Source: Lingula anatina (lineage: Eukaryota; Brachiopoda; Lingulata; Lingulida; Lingulidae). Taken from it: a stretch of DNA of 64,000 bases. The DNA lies in assembly GCF_001039355.2 (NCBI RefSeq), contig NW_019775058.1, forward strand, positions 334,554 through 398,553, read 5' to 3'. Positions 10,291 to 20,608 of this stretch are shown here, in pieces; position 1 is the stretch's first letter, and every line of letters starts with the position of its first letter. Both the position numbers and the translations under genes were made by a program. The notes under the pieces are model-generated. The model saw only the letters and a program-made list of their open reading frames with translations. It had not been told where the DNA came from and did no database searches.

Positions 10291-12390
10291 ATGACAATCA
10301 ATACTGCAATAGTGGCATTCGTGTTGACGCTTACAGGTGCTGCAGGGTTTTACTGTCCGCCAAGATGCCACTGCAAATCATCTCTTCGTCAGGTGGAATG
10401 CCATAATTTGAATTCGACGCAAGTTCCACATTGTGATAATACGACGTTAATTTTGGTTCTGAACGACGTTTGGATATCTTCTTTGCGAAACGATTCCTTT
10501 GCAGGACTGTCGGAACTGGAAAATTTGACGCTGAGTAGTAACACACTGTCACATGTTGAAAAAGGGGCATTCGAGCCTTTGGAGAATATTCTCTCTATAG
10601 ATCTGAAAGGGAAACTGCTGTCTCTAGATAATCTGGAGTCGGCTTTTTGCCATGTATCTAAAACAATACAGCGACTCTGCCTGAATAGATACAAAGGAAC
10701 AAAGACTACCGAATTCCAAACTCCGAGAAGTTCCCTCTTCCTTTGCCTTAATGGCAGCGATATCACAGAATTGGACCTTAGCTATAACAGTTTACACACG
10801 CTTCCTGTCTCCTTTTTTTCAGGATTGACAAAATTGCAAAATCTGATTTTACGTGATAATCATATTGCCTTTAGGAAGGAAACATTTGTTGGCTTGAATA
10901 ATCTACGGTTGCTAGATTTACGAAACAATCACTTGAGTCAAATCCCAAACTTTGGAAATGTGACGCATCCGTTTTGTCCCAATTTGCTTGAATTACATCT
11001 TGCCTATAATGACATCAGCTCTCTCAACTCTGCTGATTTCATTTCCCTTAAATACTTAAAAAGGCTGGATATTGGTTGGAATCTATTAACAAAATTCCCA
11101 AATAATATGTTTGGATACATGCCTGAATTACAATTCGCCTTTTTACAGCATCAACGAAACTTGAAAGAAATTCAGGATCTGGCATTTGCAAGTGCTTCTC
11201 TTTTTCATCTCGATATCAGTATCAACAACTTTCAATTCAATGATGCAAATTCGGACGTTTTTTCTCATGCCCCACATTTGCAAGAGCTGTACATGTCCGA
11301 CAACCATCTAGATAAGTTCGACGATTCCGCACTGGAAAAGTTATTTAGAAACCTTACAAAACTGAGAAAACTCATCATTAGCCAGACACGATTGACTCAT
11401 CTTCCACCCAAATTGTTTGAGACCAAACCGTTCCTCCGTGAGCTACAACTTGGGTCAAACCAGTTGTCGTCGTTGGATCCAGTCGTTTTTCAATCTCTGT
11501 TTTCATTGCAAATGCTATATTTGGAAAATAACCTAATTCGTACCATATACGAGTCATCGTTGCCACCGTTCGTTTGGAAAAACCTTACAAAAATTAGCCT
11601 TGCAGAAAATCTTTTTTCTTGCACGTGCGATAATTTTTGGTTCCGTACTTGGATGGACACAACCCAAACAACGATTGTGGCCCTTCATCAACGTAACTCA
11701 TACCGTTGTTATGAGCCAAAGGAATTAGCTAAATCTCCGTTTCTAGATTGGCATCCAACCAAAGCCCAGTGCACGCCGCTGCCAGCATGGGTCATAGCCA
11801 GCGCCACCGGAGTCTCTGCAATGTTATTTCTGGCACTCGTGATAGTGGTGTCCCACCGTTATCGATGGTACATACGCTACTGGTGCTTTACACTGCGTTC
11901 ACGTTACAAACGCCTCGAACCGTTTGAAAATAACGGTACCTTCGTATTCGACGCATTTGTGTCCTACAACTCCTACGATCGCCATTGGGTTATACAAAGA
12001 CTTCTCCCGAAATTGGAACATGACGCTGGTTTCAAACTTTGTCTTCACGACAGAGATTTCATCGTAGGCCATGACATCTTGGATAACATCGTGGACGCTT
12101 TAGAGGTCAGTAGAAAGACGATTCTCGTGTTGTCCAACAACTTTGCTCAGAGTCAATGGTGCCAATTGGAAATGACGATGGCTCATCACAAGCTATTTGA
12201 TGAGAACAAGGATATCCTGGTCTTGATATTGCTCGAGGACATTAAACCTGAGAACCTCAGCAACAGACTGACCCTGTTGCTAAGGAAGCAGACCTACATA
12301 GAGTGGCCTCGCGAGGAAGAAGGTCAAGACCTCTTCTGGGAAAGAGTGAAGGCAGCTCTCCAAAAACCGTATGGGCATGGAACGCTATAA
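10291..12390 (+). CDS. Toll-like receptor, single coding exon (TLR2 of the array)
   Basis: Encodes a 699-aa TLR. The ATG at 10291 opens a signal peptide (MTINTAIVAFVLTLTGAAG) directly followed by the LRRNT motif FYCPPRCHC. An acceptor-like TTTACCTTTAG ends 12 bases before the ATG, as in the other array members, so a non-coding 5' exon is likely. Domains: LRRs to about residue 440, one LRRCT (FSCTCDNFWF), TM helix ~497-521 (LPAWVIASATG), TIR ~551-690 with RDFIVGHDI in the BB loop and FWERV in box 3. Over 140 TIR residues I count only 12 differences from TLR1, whereas the ectodomains differ at a large share of positions and the signal peptides are unrelated. This fits diversifying ectodomains with a homogenised or constrained signalling half. 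Confidence 0.93.
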   Translation: MTINTAIVAFVLTLTGAAGFYCPPRCHCKSSLRQVECHNLNSTQVPHCDNTTLILVLNDVWISSLRNDSFAGLSELENLTLSSNTLSHVEKGAFEPLENILSIDLKGKLLSLDNLESAFCHVSKTIQRLCLNRYKGTKTTEFQTPRSSLFLCLNGSDITELDLSYNSLHTLPVSFFSGLTKLQNLILRDNHIAFRKETFVGLNNLRLLDLRNNHLSQIPNFGNVTHPFCPNLLELHLAYNDISSLNSADFISLKYLKRLDIGWNLLTKFPNNMFGYMPELQFAFLQHQRNLKEIQDLAFASASLFHLDISINNFQFNDANSDVFSHAPHLQELYMSDNHLDKFDDSALEKLFRNLTKLRKLIISQTRLTHLPPKLFETKPFLRELQLGSNQLSSLDPVVFQSLFSLQMLYLENNLIRTIYESSLPPFVWKNLTKISLAENLFSCTCDNFWFRTWMDTTQTTIVALHQRNSYRCYEPKELAKSPFLDWHPTKAQCTPLPAWVIASATGVSAMLFLALVIVVSHRYRWYIRYWCFTLRSRYKRLEPFENNGTFVFDAFVSYNSYDRHWVIQRLLPKLEHDAGFKLCLHDRDFIVGHDILDNIVDALEVSRKTILVLSNNFAQSQWCQLEMTMAHHKLFDENKDILVLILLEDIKPENLSNRLTLLLRKQTYIEWPREEEGQDLFWERVKAALQKPYGHGTL

Positions 12391-12847
12391 TGATATTTCA
12401 CATCCAGTTTTAAGAAACTTTGCATGGCCCTAGAAATGAACCAAGCGAATCAAGTATAACTTTAAATACTGTAATTAATGAACTAATCAACAGTTTTATC
12501 TTACTGCTTTTAGAATGATTTAAATGACAAAAAGGCAAAAATGTATAGTGTATTCAATTTTGGAATATTGTTATATATTGTTATATATCATTTAAAATAT
12601 TGCTATGTATCATGCATATAGAATTTATATTACATGTATGTATTGTTATATACAGTATAATGTATCATTACGTATCTTGGAATACATTGATTTAGTATAA
12701 CAGGATTATATATATTGTTTTAAGAGTGGACTTCTTTACAAATTGCTTTGTACGATCCCCTGGGTGCTGTCATACCAATAATTCAGATTCATTTGAATAG
12801 AAAATTACTAGTGCACCTAATTCTTATATTGTCGTACCTGTAATTAA

Positions 12848-12985
12848 GTGGCCATTCCCAGACCCTATCGTACAAACTGTGGATCGATCTATATCCAAGG
12901 TGATTCTCACTAAATTGCAATCAGCTGAAGCGGCTTAGATGTCTGTCACGCCTACTGAAGCTGCTAGGGGATAATAATTATCGTT
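12848..12985. mobile_element. Partial copy of the palindromic TTAA MITE family
   Basis: TTAA at 12844-12847 is followed by GGCCATTCCCAGACCCTATC, GATCGATCTA, GATTCTCACTAAATTGCAAT, TGTCACGCC and GAAGCTGCTAGG. It is most similar to 56255-56400. The opposite end is not recognisable. Confidence 0.5.
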
Positions 12986-13044
12986 TAATTTCCCTCCTGG
13001 GACCGTGGGAGGCAGGAATCCATTGTAAAGTGCGCGCCATGTTT

Positions 13045-13072
13045 GATCCGCGGACTAGTTAGTCCGCAGATC
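13045..13072. repeat. 28-bp near-perfect palindrome
   Basis: The core GCGGACTAGTTAGTCCGC is an 18-bp palindrome with one central mismatch, flanked by GATC on both sides. A related motif (GATCAGCGGACTAACTGATC) sits in the left arm of the MITE at 30793-31040, so this is probably a transposon remnant. Confidence 0.5.
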
Positions 13073-13642
13073 AACTGGTTGTGACGGCAGCCACAGGAGA
13101 CGACTCCGAGAAATTGTTACAATCCTTTTGTTATCTTTACACTACCGTTTTAACAGTGCAACTTGGTATCTGAAAGTTGGCAAAAAAAGAAAAAAAATGG
13201 TGGAAAAAGTAGGGATACAGGATTGCCAATGGTAATCGCTTATGTCAGGGTTCATCCATTGTATCATTATTTTCACAAGTGTACAAATGAAAGAATTAAC
13301 CTCTTCAGGCCTTCGGGTGCATGATGATAACCATTTCCAGCACAGCCTGGGGGTGAATATCATAATTTTATTAGTTTTCCAAAAGCGTATAGAGGCAATT
13401 CCCCCCACCCACCGCGTACTGTTTGTATAGACTTGAGTAATGATGTCAAAATAATGATTATTACAGGCCCGGGGCCAGGTCTGTATTATAAAGCTTGACT
13501 GATAATAAGAAGTGAATTAACCACTTGTTTGTCATCTAGGCAGTAATATGCATTTGTCATGCAAAAACACGCTTTACAGAAGAGCTTATAAGCTTTACGC
13601 CCTCTCTCAGTATAAAACTTCCATATTTACCTGCTAGAAGAA

Positions 13643-13643
<1 letters not shown>

Positions 13644-13724
<81 letters not shown>
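13644..13724. repeat. Poly-A tract, 81 bases
   Basis: Uninterrupted A homopolymer. It may be a retroposon tail or an assembly-sensitive simple repeat; no source RNA could be identified upstream. It generates false poly-Phe frames on the minus strand. Confidence 0.8.
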
Positions 13725-13725
<1 letters not shown>

Positions 13726-14130
13726 GCAAAAAATAATCTGGACAGGTCAAAAAGGTATACGTATTCATACAAGATGTGAGCAAATAAATAAATAAAATAA
13801 ATAAATCAATAAATAAATAAAATGCAATTTTTTTGTTGAGAACATGCATAAACCGGTTACTGAAACCGTGTGTACATGCATTTTAACAGCGCAATAAAGT
13901 ATACAGGTTAGGTCGATTGCACTGGAGGTGAAAAATGTGTTTCAGTTTAAGGGCATTTTGCACAAATAAATTACATATAATAGGACCATATCTGACGGGA
14001 AACGCATTTATCAATATCTCTCAAACACTATAAGTATGAATATTGGCAATCGCTTCTCAATGTCAAAACGTTAAAAATAAATGCATGATCTCGCTTCGGT
14101 CCACGTGCTGTTTCCTTTTTGCTTGTCATA

Positions 14131-14380
14131 TGTAGGTCATCTTAAAGGCCCCCTAGTGTTATGACCTTAGTCACTACTTACAGGTACATTCCCTTTCATC
14201 CTACCATACGCCCGATACGCGCATTGTACTTCACGGATGATCCTGTCGATTCAGTCACGACGGTTTGAAGGTGGAGGTGCTAGACTAATTTTTTAAAAAC
14301 TCTCCCTGAAAGAGAAAACGTGCTGCAATATAGTTTACAATACCTAGAGGCACAATTAAAGGTGAGAGGTTTTCGTGATT
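14131..14380. repeat. Dispersed repeat copy 3 (TLR spacers)
   Basis: Third, more diverged copy of the 8492-8730 / 9089-9330 repeat (GTAGGTCAT, CATTCCCTTTC, GATCCTGTCGATTCAGTCA, AATTAAAGGTGAGAGG). It occupies the equivalent position downstream of TLR2. Confidence 0.45.
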
Positions 14381-14601
14381 ATTAAGTTTGTAGCATAAAT
14401 CCAGATTATATTAATTAAGGTTATTCTGTCTTACTGCTTCCTGTTGTCAACTTCACTTCGACAATTTGAATGCACAGGTTAAACCTTTAAAGTTTTTTTT
14501 TTGTCAAAGTGTGTGTGTGTGCTTGTGTGCGTGTGTGTGATTGCGCCATCGAAAGCAATTTTATATATACCTATTTTGAAATATTTATTCAATAGTAATA
14601 C

Positions 14602-15057
14602 ACCCAGCAGACATAGTCGCGTTGGATCAACGTTGAAAACAGGTTGATACCCTGTACGTTGAATTGCCGTTGATCTACCTAAATTCAAGGTAAATTCAGC
14701 GTTGATCCAGCCACGTCAAAACACCGTCATAATGTGACGTTGACTCAACGTTGTATTTTGGTCATTGACACAACCTTGCAGGCATGGATTGTAATTTAAA
14801 ATATTAATTATTGAAAACGTGATGCTTTGTTTATCAATACTTTATCATAACTAACTTTATCAAAATAATAAAAAAAGTGTTTTAAAGTAAGAGTGACAGT
14901 TGTTTTGTGTCTTTAGTGAACCAGTGAATTTTCTTAACTTGTTATTCAGAAATAATAAATGAATAAGTTGCTGTAAATGTGATGGAGTGAAGTTAATAAA
15001 GTTGACAGTTCTCGGTACCCTGTTATAGATAGACAGGTTGAGGTGACTGTGACTTTG

Positions 15058-15116
<59 letters not shown>

Positions 15117-15527
15117 AGAAAATAACTATATATATTAATCTAAACCTTGGAAATTGTAACTTAAAGGCCATACATATATACCCTACATATATTTAGCCAT
15201 CAAACATGTCCTACTGCTAAACACATCCAGGCTAAAAGGGTGCACCACGCTTAGGAGCTAAATGCGTTGAAAAAATCAGACAAAGCAGGCACTTGGATGT
15301 TTTTACAGTGCACGTTATAATTGTGTACCTGTGTTTTGTACCAAAAATAAAAACATTTCAGGTCATTTTAATGTCTTTTCATGCAAGAATGTCTAACAAC
15401 TGGGGTTGATACAATGTTGTTATCTGACGTTGAGTCAACTTTCAAATCCAATGTTAATCCAACGTATTTTCAACGTTAAGGTTCAATGTTGTTTCTACGT
15501 TAAAACAACATAATTTGCCCGCTGGGA
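14602..15527. mobile_element. Non-autonomous DNA element with CCCAGC/GCTGGG ends
   Basis: Starts CCCAGCAGACATAGTCGCGT and ends CATAATTTGCCCGCTGGG, so the termini are inverted. ACA flanks both ends and may be a 3-bp target duplication. Both ends carry repeated CAACGTTGA/TCAACGT words. The middle is AT-rich, with (TA)n at 15059-15114, and codes for nothing recognisable. Confidence 0.5.
15059..15114. repeat. (TA)n microsatellite
   Basis: About 28 TA units, inside the CCCAGC-ended element. Confidence 0.9.
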
Positions 15528-16319
15528 CATGTAGCTCGGCGTGTCTAGTTTTCTCCATTGTGACCCCCCATGTTTTTTCAATCATGCGTAGGAATTAATA
15601 AACGAACCTAACTTCCAAGGCATGCATTATACTGCCAATCATACTTAATATATTATTGTATAATACCTTCATGTTTTTGTAACTGTTAATGAATTTTATG
15701 TTTATATGAGCCTAGGAAGCAAATCTTAACCAGGAAGCAAATGAGGATGTAACGTGGATATCTTTGGCTGTTGTGAACGCAAACACTCCACTTCTACCGG
15801 TAGATAATAATATACACACTGCCACTCATAGCTGCATCACTGGAGTAAATATCTATATATAGGCCACTGGTTGCGGTCAATTACACAGGCTTTTCAAATA
15901 CCAGTCATTGTTTGACTTTAGAACGTTTTTTTTCCTTTTGCCGACACTGTCTTGTATCTTCAACAGTATTTAGTGCCGCCAGGAAGCACACACTAGTATT
16001 CAACTTTACTCAATTATGCTAAATTGTGAAAGATTATAGAAATTAGTATATACTTATAATCCATGGTGGCATTTTTTATACAAAAAGGTCGTCTTGGACA
16101 TTCTATATGAAATTTCTTTGTATTTTTTTACCTTTATTCACAGCCTTAATTGTGTTGCTTTTGTCTCGTACTGATATGTGTTAAGAGATGATACGGACTT
16201 TTCTTGCGCGTACCGTATCTTTTGCCAAACCAAATAAATTTCAAAAGGATTATCGATTTTGAAATGTTTTCTCATCTATGTAGGTCTTATTGAATATAGA
16301 TTCCAAATCCATGTCTGTT

Positions 16320-16593
16320 CAGTGGCGGATTTAGAGGGGGTCAGGAGGTCCTGATCCCCTCCCCCTTCGGTTTCTGAAAAACATATCACTCCGATATTCC
16401 CCCTCTTGAAATAAGAATTTTAACTAACTAAATCATAGTTCTAAACCGTACCAAAGGGTACCGTTTGCTCTCCAAAACCCCAAAGAATTTACGGGGCCCT
16501 TCACCCTAAACCCACAAAAGGGGCGATAGTCGGCTTCGCATCCGAGCTCTGTCGTTCCGTTGCCCCCTTCAAACAATCCTTGATCCGCCCTTG
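16320..16593. mobile_element. MITE with CAGTGGCGGAT-type ends
   Basis: The left end CAGTGGCGGATTTAGAGGGGG is matched imperfectly by the reverse complement of the right end (CAAGGGCGGATCAAGGATTG...GAAGGGGGC). It is non-coding. A related end type (CAGGGGTGGATCCAG) bounds 32834-32993. The target duplication is unclear. Confidence 0.45.
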
Positions 16594-16916
16594 AGCTCGA
16601 GAATTTTTTTTGACACAACATGGTATGCATGAAATCGTGATTTTCCTGATCAGAATCTTGGATATACTTGTAGAAACAGATAAATAATCAAGCCATACCA
16701 TAGTGTTATTGGAGTTAAGATACCGTGGGATAATATTCACTAAACATTTCATCAGTGTCGTTGCTAGAGGTGCACGAATATTGTACCTGTTTGGTTAAGG
16801 CCTTCACAAGGACAGGGTTACTAGAGCTTGGGACTGAATCTTCTAAATATTTAACATATACGTTGAAAAATATGAGAAATACATGCCGTTGTTTTCATCT
16901 GCAGGTTTGTTCCGAC

Positions 16917-17898
16917 ATGAAGACAGCAGTTGCGGTACTGGTTATCTTTATGCTAAGCAACTGGACGGTTGAAGCTTTCTACTGTCCACAAGGATGTCGA
17001 TGCGATCATGACCGTCGAAAGGTGAATTGTAATTATTTGAACCTGACCCAGGTCCCCAAGTGCGACAATGCGACCTTGTCTCTGTTCCTCACCGGCAACC
17101 GGATAGTCACTTTGCAAAACGATTCTTTTGCAGGCCTTTCTCAACTGAAAAATCTGTCGCTGGGCAGCAACCATCTGACTGACATAGACATTGCTGCCTT
17201 TCAACCTTTGATCAACATACGTTTCATAAATCTGACGGAAAACACTAGATTACCTCTGGATATTCTGGAGCCAGTGTTCTGTTATACATCTAAAACAATA
17301 CAAGTACTTTCAATAAGCAAATTGAAAAAACTCTCTAGAACCAAAACACTAAACAGGTCTCTTTTCCGTTGCCTCAAAGGTAGCAATCTTACAAAGTTGG
17401 GCTTGCACAATAATGGCATCACCACTCTTCCAGGTTCCATTTTCGCAGATCTGACCAATTTGAGAACCCTCCTTTTTCGAGGAAATGGTCTACAAACTGT
17501 AGAGACTGATACGTTTGCTGGTTTGAGGAATCTACGCTGGTTAGATTTACGTAATAACCACCTGAACAAAATTCCAAACTTTGGAAATGAAACTCATCCA
17601 TTCTTCCCAAATCTGTTTGAATTAAGCTTGGGTAAAAATAACATTAACTATGTCACACCTACTGATTTAATAGCCTTAAAAGGTGCCAAAAAGTTAGACT
17701 TAGGATGGAATTTAATCCAAATTCTACCAGGCAACATGTTTAAATACATGCCCAAATTGCAACATGTTATGTTAAGGCATCAGCTGAATATGCGATCGAT
17801 TTTACCGATGGCGTTTGCCAGCAATTCCCTCATCTATCTTGACATAAGCATGAACAAATACAGCTTTTCCTCGAACCAATGTGACATATTTTCAAATT
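16917..17898 (+). CDS. Toll-like receptor, N-terminal part, interrupted by assembly gap (TLR3 of the array)
   Basis: The first 327 codons of a TLR closely related to TLR1. The signal peptide MKTAVAVLVIFMLSNWTVEA is followed by FYCPQGCRCD and LRRs that align residue by residue with TLR1 up to SSNQCDIFSN, where Ns begin. The ATG follows an acceptor-like TTTTCATCTGCAG (16892-16904), as in TLR1; the open frame extends back to 16755 but that part is probably intron or UTR. LRRCT, TM and TIR are not visible. TLR1 needs another ~1.1 kb from the matching position, but the gap is drawn as 591 bases and the sequence after it is not TLR-like. Either the gap size is nominal or the gene is truncated. Confidence 0.88.
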
Positions 17899-18489
17899 NN
17901 NNNNNNNNNNNNNNNNNNNNNNNNNNNNNNNNNNNNNNNNNNNNNNNNNNNNNNNNNNNNNNNNNNNNNNNNNNNNNNNNNNNNNNNNNNNNNNNNNNNN
18001 NNNNNNNNNNNNNNNNNNNNNNNNNNNNNNNNNNNNNNNNNNNNNNNNNNNNNNNNNNNNNNNNNNNNNNNNNNNNNNNNNNNNNNNNNNNNNNNNNNNN
18101 NNNNNNNNNNNNNNNNNNNNNNNNNNNNNNNNNNNNNNNNNNNNNNNNNNNNNNNNNNNNNNNNNNNNNNNNNNNNNNNNNNNNNNNNNNNNNNNNNNNN
18201 NNNNNNNNNNNNNNNNNNNNNNNNNNNNNNNNNNNNNNNNNNNNNNNNNNNNNNNNNNNNNNNNNNNNNNNNNNNNNNNNNNNNNNNNNNNNNNNNNNNN
18301 NNNNNNNNNNNNNNNNNNNNNNNNNNNNNNNNNNNNNNNNNNNNNNNNNNNNNNNNNNNNNNNNNNNNNNNNNNNNNNNNNNNNNNNNNNNNNNNNNNNN
18401 NNNNNNNNNNNNNNNNNNNNNNNNNNNNNNNNNNNNNNNNNNNNNNNNNNNNNNNNNNNNNNNNNNNNNNNNNNNNNNNNNNNNNNNNN
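17899..18489. other. Assembly gap (591 N)
   Basis: A run of Ns interrupting TLR3. Any frames drawn through it are meaningless. Confidence 1.
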
Positions 18490-19546
18490 GAATCAACCTT
18501 GTGTGGTCATGACAGTGCCTTTTCAAAAAATCTGTACTGGGTATTAAAGGTCTTTCCTTAACCTATCATGTGGTATACCTAAATAATTCCTTATGATGTA
18601 CATGATTTTTTAAAAGAATATATAAAATTATAACTTTTCAAGAGCTAAAAAATGCTATAATTTGGCAAAATTGCCAATAAAAGATCTGCCCCCATATCTC
18701 TAAAACTAATGATCCAAAATAAGAAAGCCAGTGGCTCACAATATCTTTTATGTTGATGGTTTACCACACCAAAAATTATTAAAATCTGCTGACCCCCACC
18801 TTGCCGCCTTCTGACTGATCTGTTTGGCTTTCTCATGGACGCGCTCTTAATGTGTCAAGCGTTATGATTGCTTTGTTGGGTTTTGTAAGAATTGAATTCA
18901 TTCCACCAACGACGAAACCAATTACGTTAAATCCTATTAAGCTTTCAAAGTAATTGATGGGCCAAAAATACATTTTAGCGAGCTCAAAGATAATGATGAA
19001 TGTCCGGGTAACTAAGCATTTCTGCAATTAGCAGCTCTGAAGACAAATGTCCTGACAGAATAGAGCCTATTTGATCTCCACTCAGACCATGCAATATATG
19101 AGATAACCAATTAATAGTGCTATTGCAACAGTAATATTATGCTTTGTATTATACACATGATCAATTTTGATCCGGGTTCTTGGAGTTTCCAGCCATCGTA
19201 TGCTTCATTTGGTTTATATCCTACATTGTACATCAAATCACGTCACGCCACAGACTCAGTAATCCATTGTCGTTTGAAATATACTACCGCACTTGGACGG
19301 CTAGTTGGTAATTGGACTACACTCGACTAAAATTCAGACAATATTTCATTGGACGGATTTTAGAGCAAGTAAGAGGTGATATCCCAAATTTAATTTATAC
19401 TATAGGACCTACTGTGATTGTTTACGTCGAAAGCTTTTGAAACGCGAGATACGAATTGAACTGGTATGTGAATTCTTTATAGGACAGTGCGAACAATGGA
19501 ATAAAACCATTGTGAAATACAGTTCTAAACACCGAACAAAGTTGAA
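18490..19546. other. Spacer between the gap and the GPCR
   Basis: No TLR C-terminal sequence and no other gene recognised. The text is ordinary AT-rich sequence; the GPCR promoter and 5' UTR presumably lie in its last few hundred bases. Confidence 0.5.
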
Positions 19547-20608
19547 ATGTCGCAGCAGTTCAATGCAACATTTTCAGTTGGAATCCCTCCGTGGCGTTTC
19601 CCAGTTTTGTCTGAGGATGGTTTACATATTTTTCAAGCACTGCACATCGTGTGCATGGTCATTGTAAGCATCGGCATTGTAGAAAACGCTGTATCACTCG
19701 CTGCACTTTACCATATGCGTCGACCATTTCAGCCGCTTCAGATTCTGATCACTCATCTAGCTGCCACGGACTTGCTAGTCCTCGTTCTTGCTTTAACGAC
19801 CAGCTTCACTGTGGTCCACATAAAGAACTCATCAGACCCTGAGGACAAATCCACATTTATGTGTGTTGTGGACGTTATCCAGGACCTTCTTATGTGCGGA
19901 GTACAGCTGCCGCTTGTCAACACTACGTTCATCTTGATCAACCAGATCTTGGCTCTTACATATCCACTGCGATACAAGATTTTGGTGAGAACACGCGTTG
20001 TGAAAATTATTCTGTCGGTGAGTTACGCCATCGTCGCCGTAACGTACATCGCGTTTCACGTGGCAAAGTTAGCAACAACCTCCCAAGAGAACTGCTCCAA
20101 ATACTTCGCAAACGACTATTCCGTTGCCAGTCTTTGGTATCTTGCAGTCACTTGCACCACGATGTGCCTCCTTAATTTAATTCTTAACGGAGTGCTGTTC
20201 GTCAAAGCGCGTGCCATCATAGGCAACACCGGCGTTTCCAGACAACGGGCGACAGATGAAATAGACACCGGTACGAGGCACAATGACAGAAAATTGGTGG
20301 TGACAGTCATCTGGTTGTCAGGGACTGTGGTGATATTTTGGACCCCACTGGCTATAACGTTCGGACTGCGGGCGTACATTACGGGAAAGGAATTCCTGAC
20401 CAGCAATGAAATGGCTGTTGCGCACATGGTAACGGGAACAGTAGGGATGGTGAACGGTTTATGCGACCCCCTGTTGTACGGCGTGAGACTGCCCGAAGTA
20501 CGAGACGGTTATAAAAAACTTTTGAGTAAAATTCGAAACGCTGTTGGGTCTGGTACAGTTAGTCAAAGGCAGAGTCAAACGGTAGAAACTTTGAGCACAT
20601 CGCTGTAA
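19547..20608 (+). CDS. Class A (rhodopsin-like) G-protein-coupled receptor, intronless orphan
   Basis: 353 aa with seven hydrophobic segments. Landmarks: glycosylation sequons NAT (6-8) and NSS (94-96); TM1 with Asn47 (VEN); TM2 LAATD with Asp75; Cys106 at the top of TM3 pairing with Cys183 in loop 2; TM3 end INQILALTYPLRY (131-143), where the DRY triplet is replaced by NQI but the following PLRY is kept; TM6 FWTP (264-267); TM7 CDPLLY (306-311), a DPxxY variant; then a helix-8-like KKLL and a short Ser/Thr tail. It acts at the plasma membrane; ligand and G protein cannot be inferred. Losing Arg3.50 is unusual and may alter coupling. A single exon and short loops are typical of expanded invertebrate orphan receptors. 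Confidence 0.9.
   Translation: MSQQFNATFSVGIPPWRFPVLSEDGLHIFQALHIVCMVIVSIGIVENAVSLAALYHMRRPFQPLQILITHLAATDLLVLVLALTTSFTVVHIKNSSDPEDKSTFMCVVDVIQDLLMCGVQLPLVNTTFILINQILALTYPLRYKILVRTRVVKIILSVSYAIVAVTYIAFHVAKLATTSQENCSKYFANDYSVASLWYLAVTCTTMCLLNLILNGVLFVKARAIIGNTGVSRQRATDEIDTGTRHNDRKLVVTVIWLSGTVVIFWTPLAITFGLRAYITGKEFLTSNEMAVAHMVTGTVGMVNGLCDPLLYGVRLPEVRDGYKKLLSKIRNAVGSGTVSQRQSQTVETLSTSL

Larger units (their letters stand above)
12391..16904. other. TLR2-TLR3 spacer
   Basis: No gene. Contents are a partial inverted-repeat MITE (12848-12985), a near-palindrome (13045-13072), a poly-A tract (13644-13724), dispersed repeat copy 3 (14131-14380), a CCCAGC-ended element (14602-15527) with an internal (TA)n, and a GGCGGAT-ended element (16320-16593). 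About 15780-15900 resembles 9780-9900 upstream of TLR2, another trace of unit duplication. An acceptor-like TTTTCATCTGCAG ends at 16904. Confidence 0.5.

Noticed and set aside
13557-13849. Minus-strand frames rich in Phe
   Set aside because: They are translations of the poly-A tract and adjacent AT-rich repeats, with no codon bias or homology.
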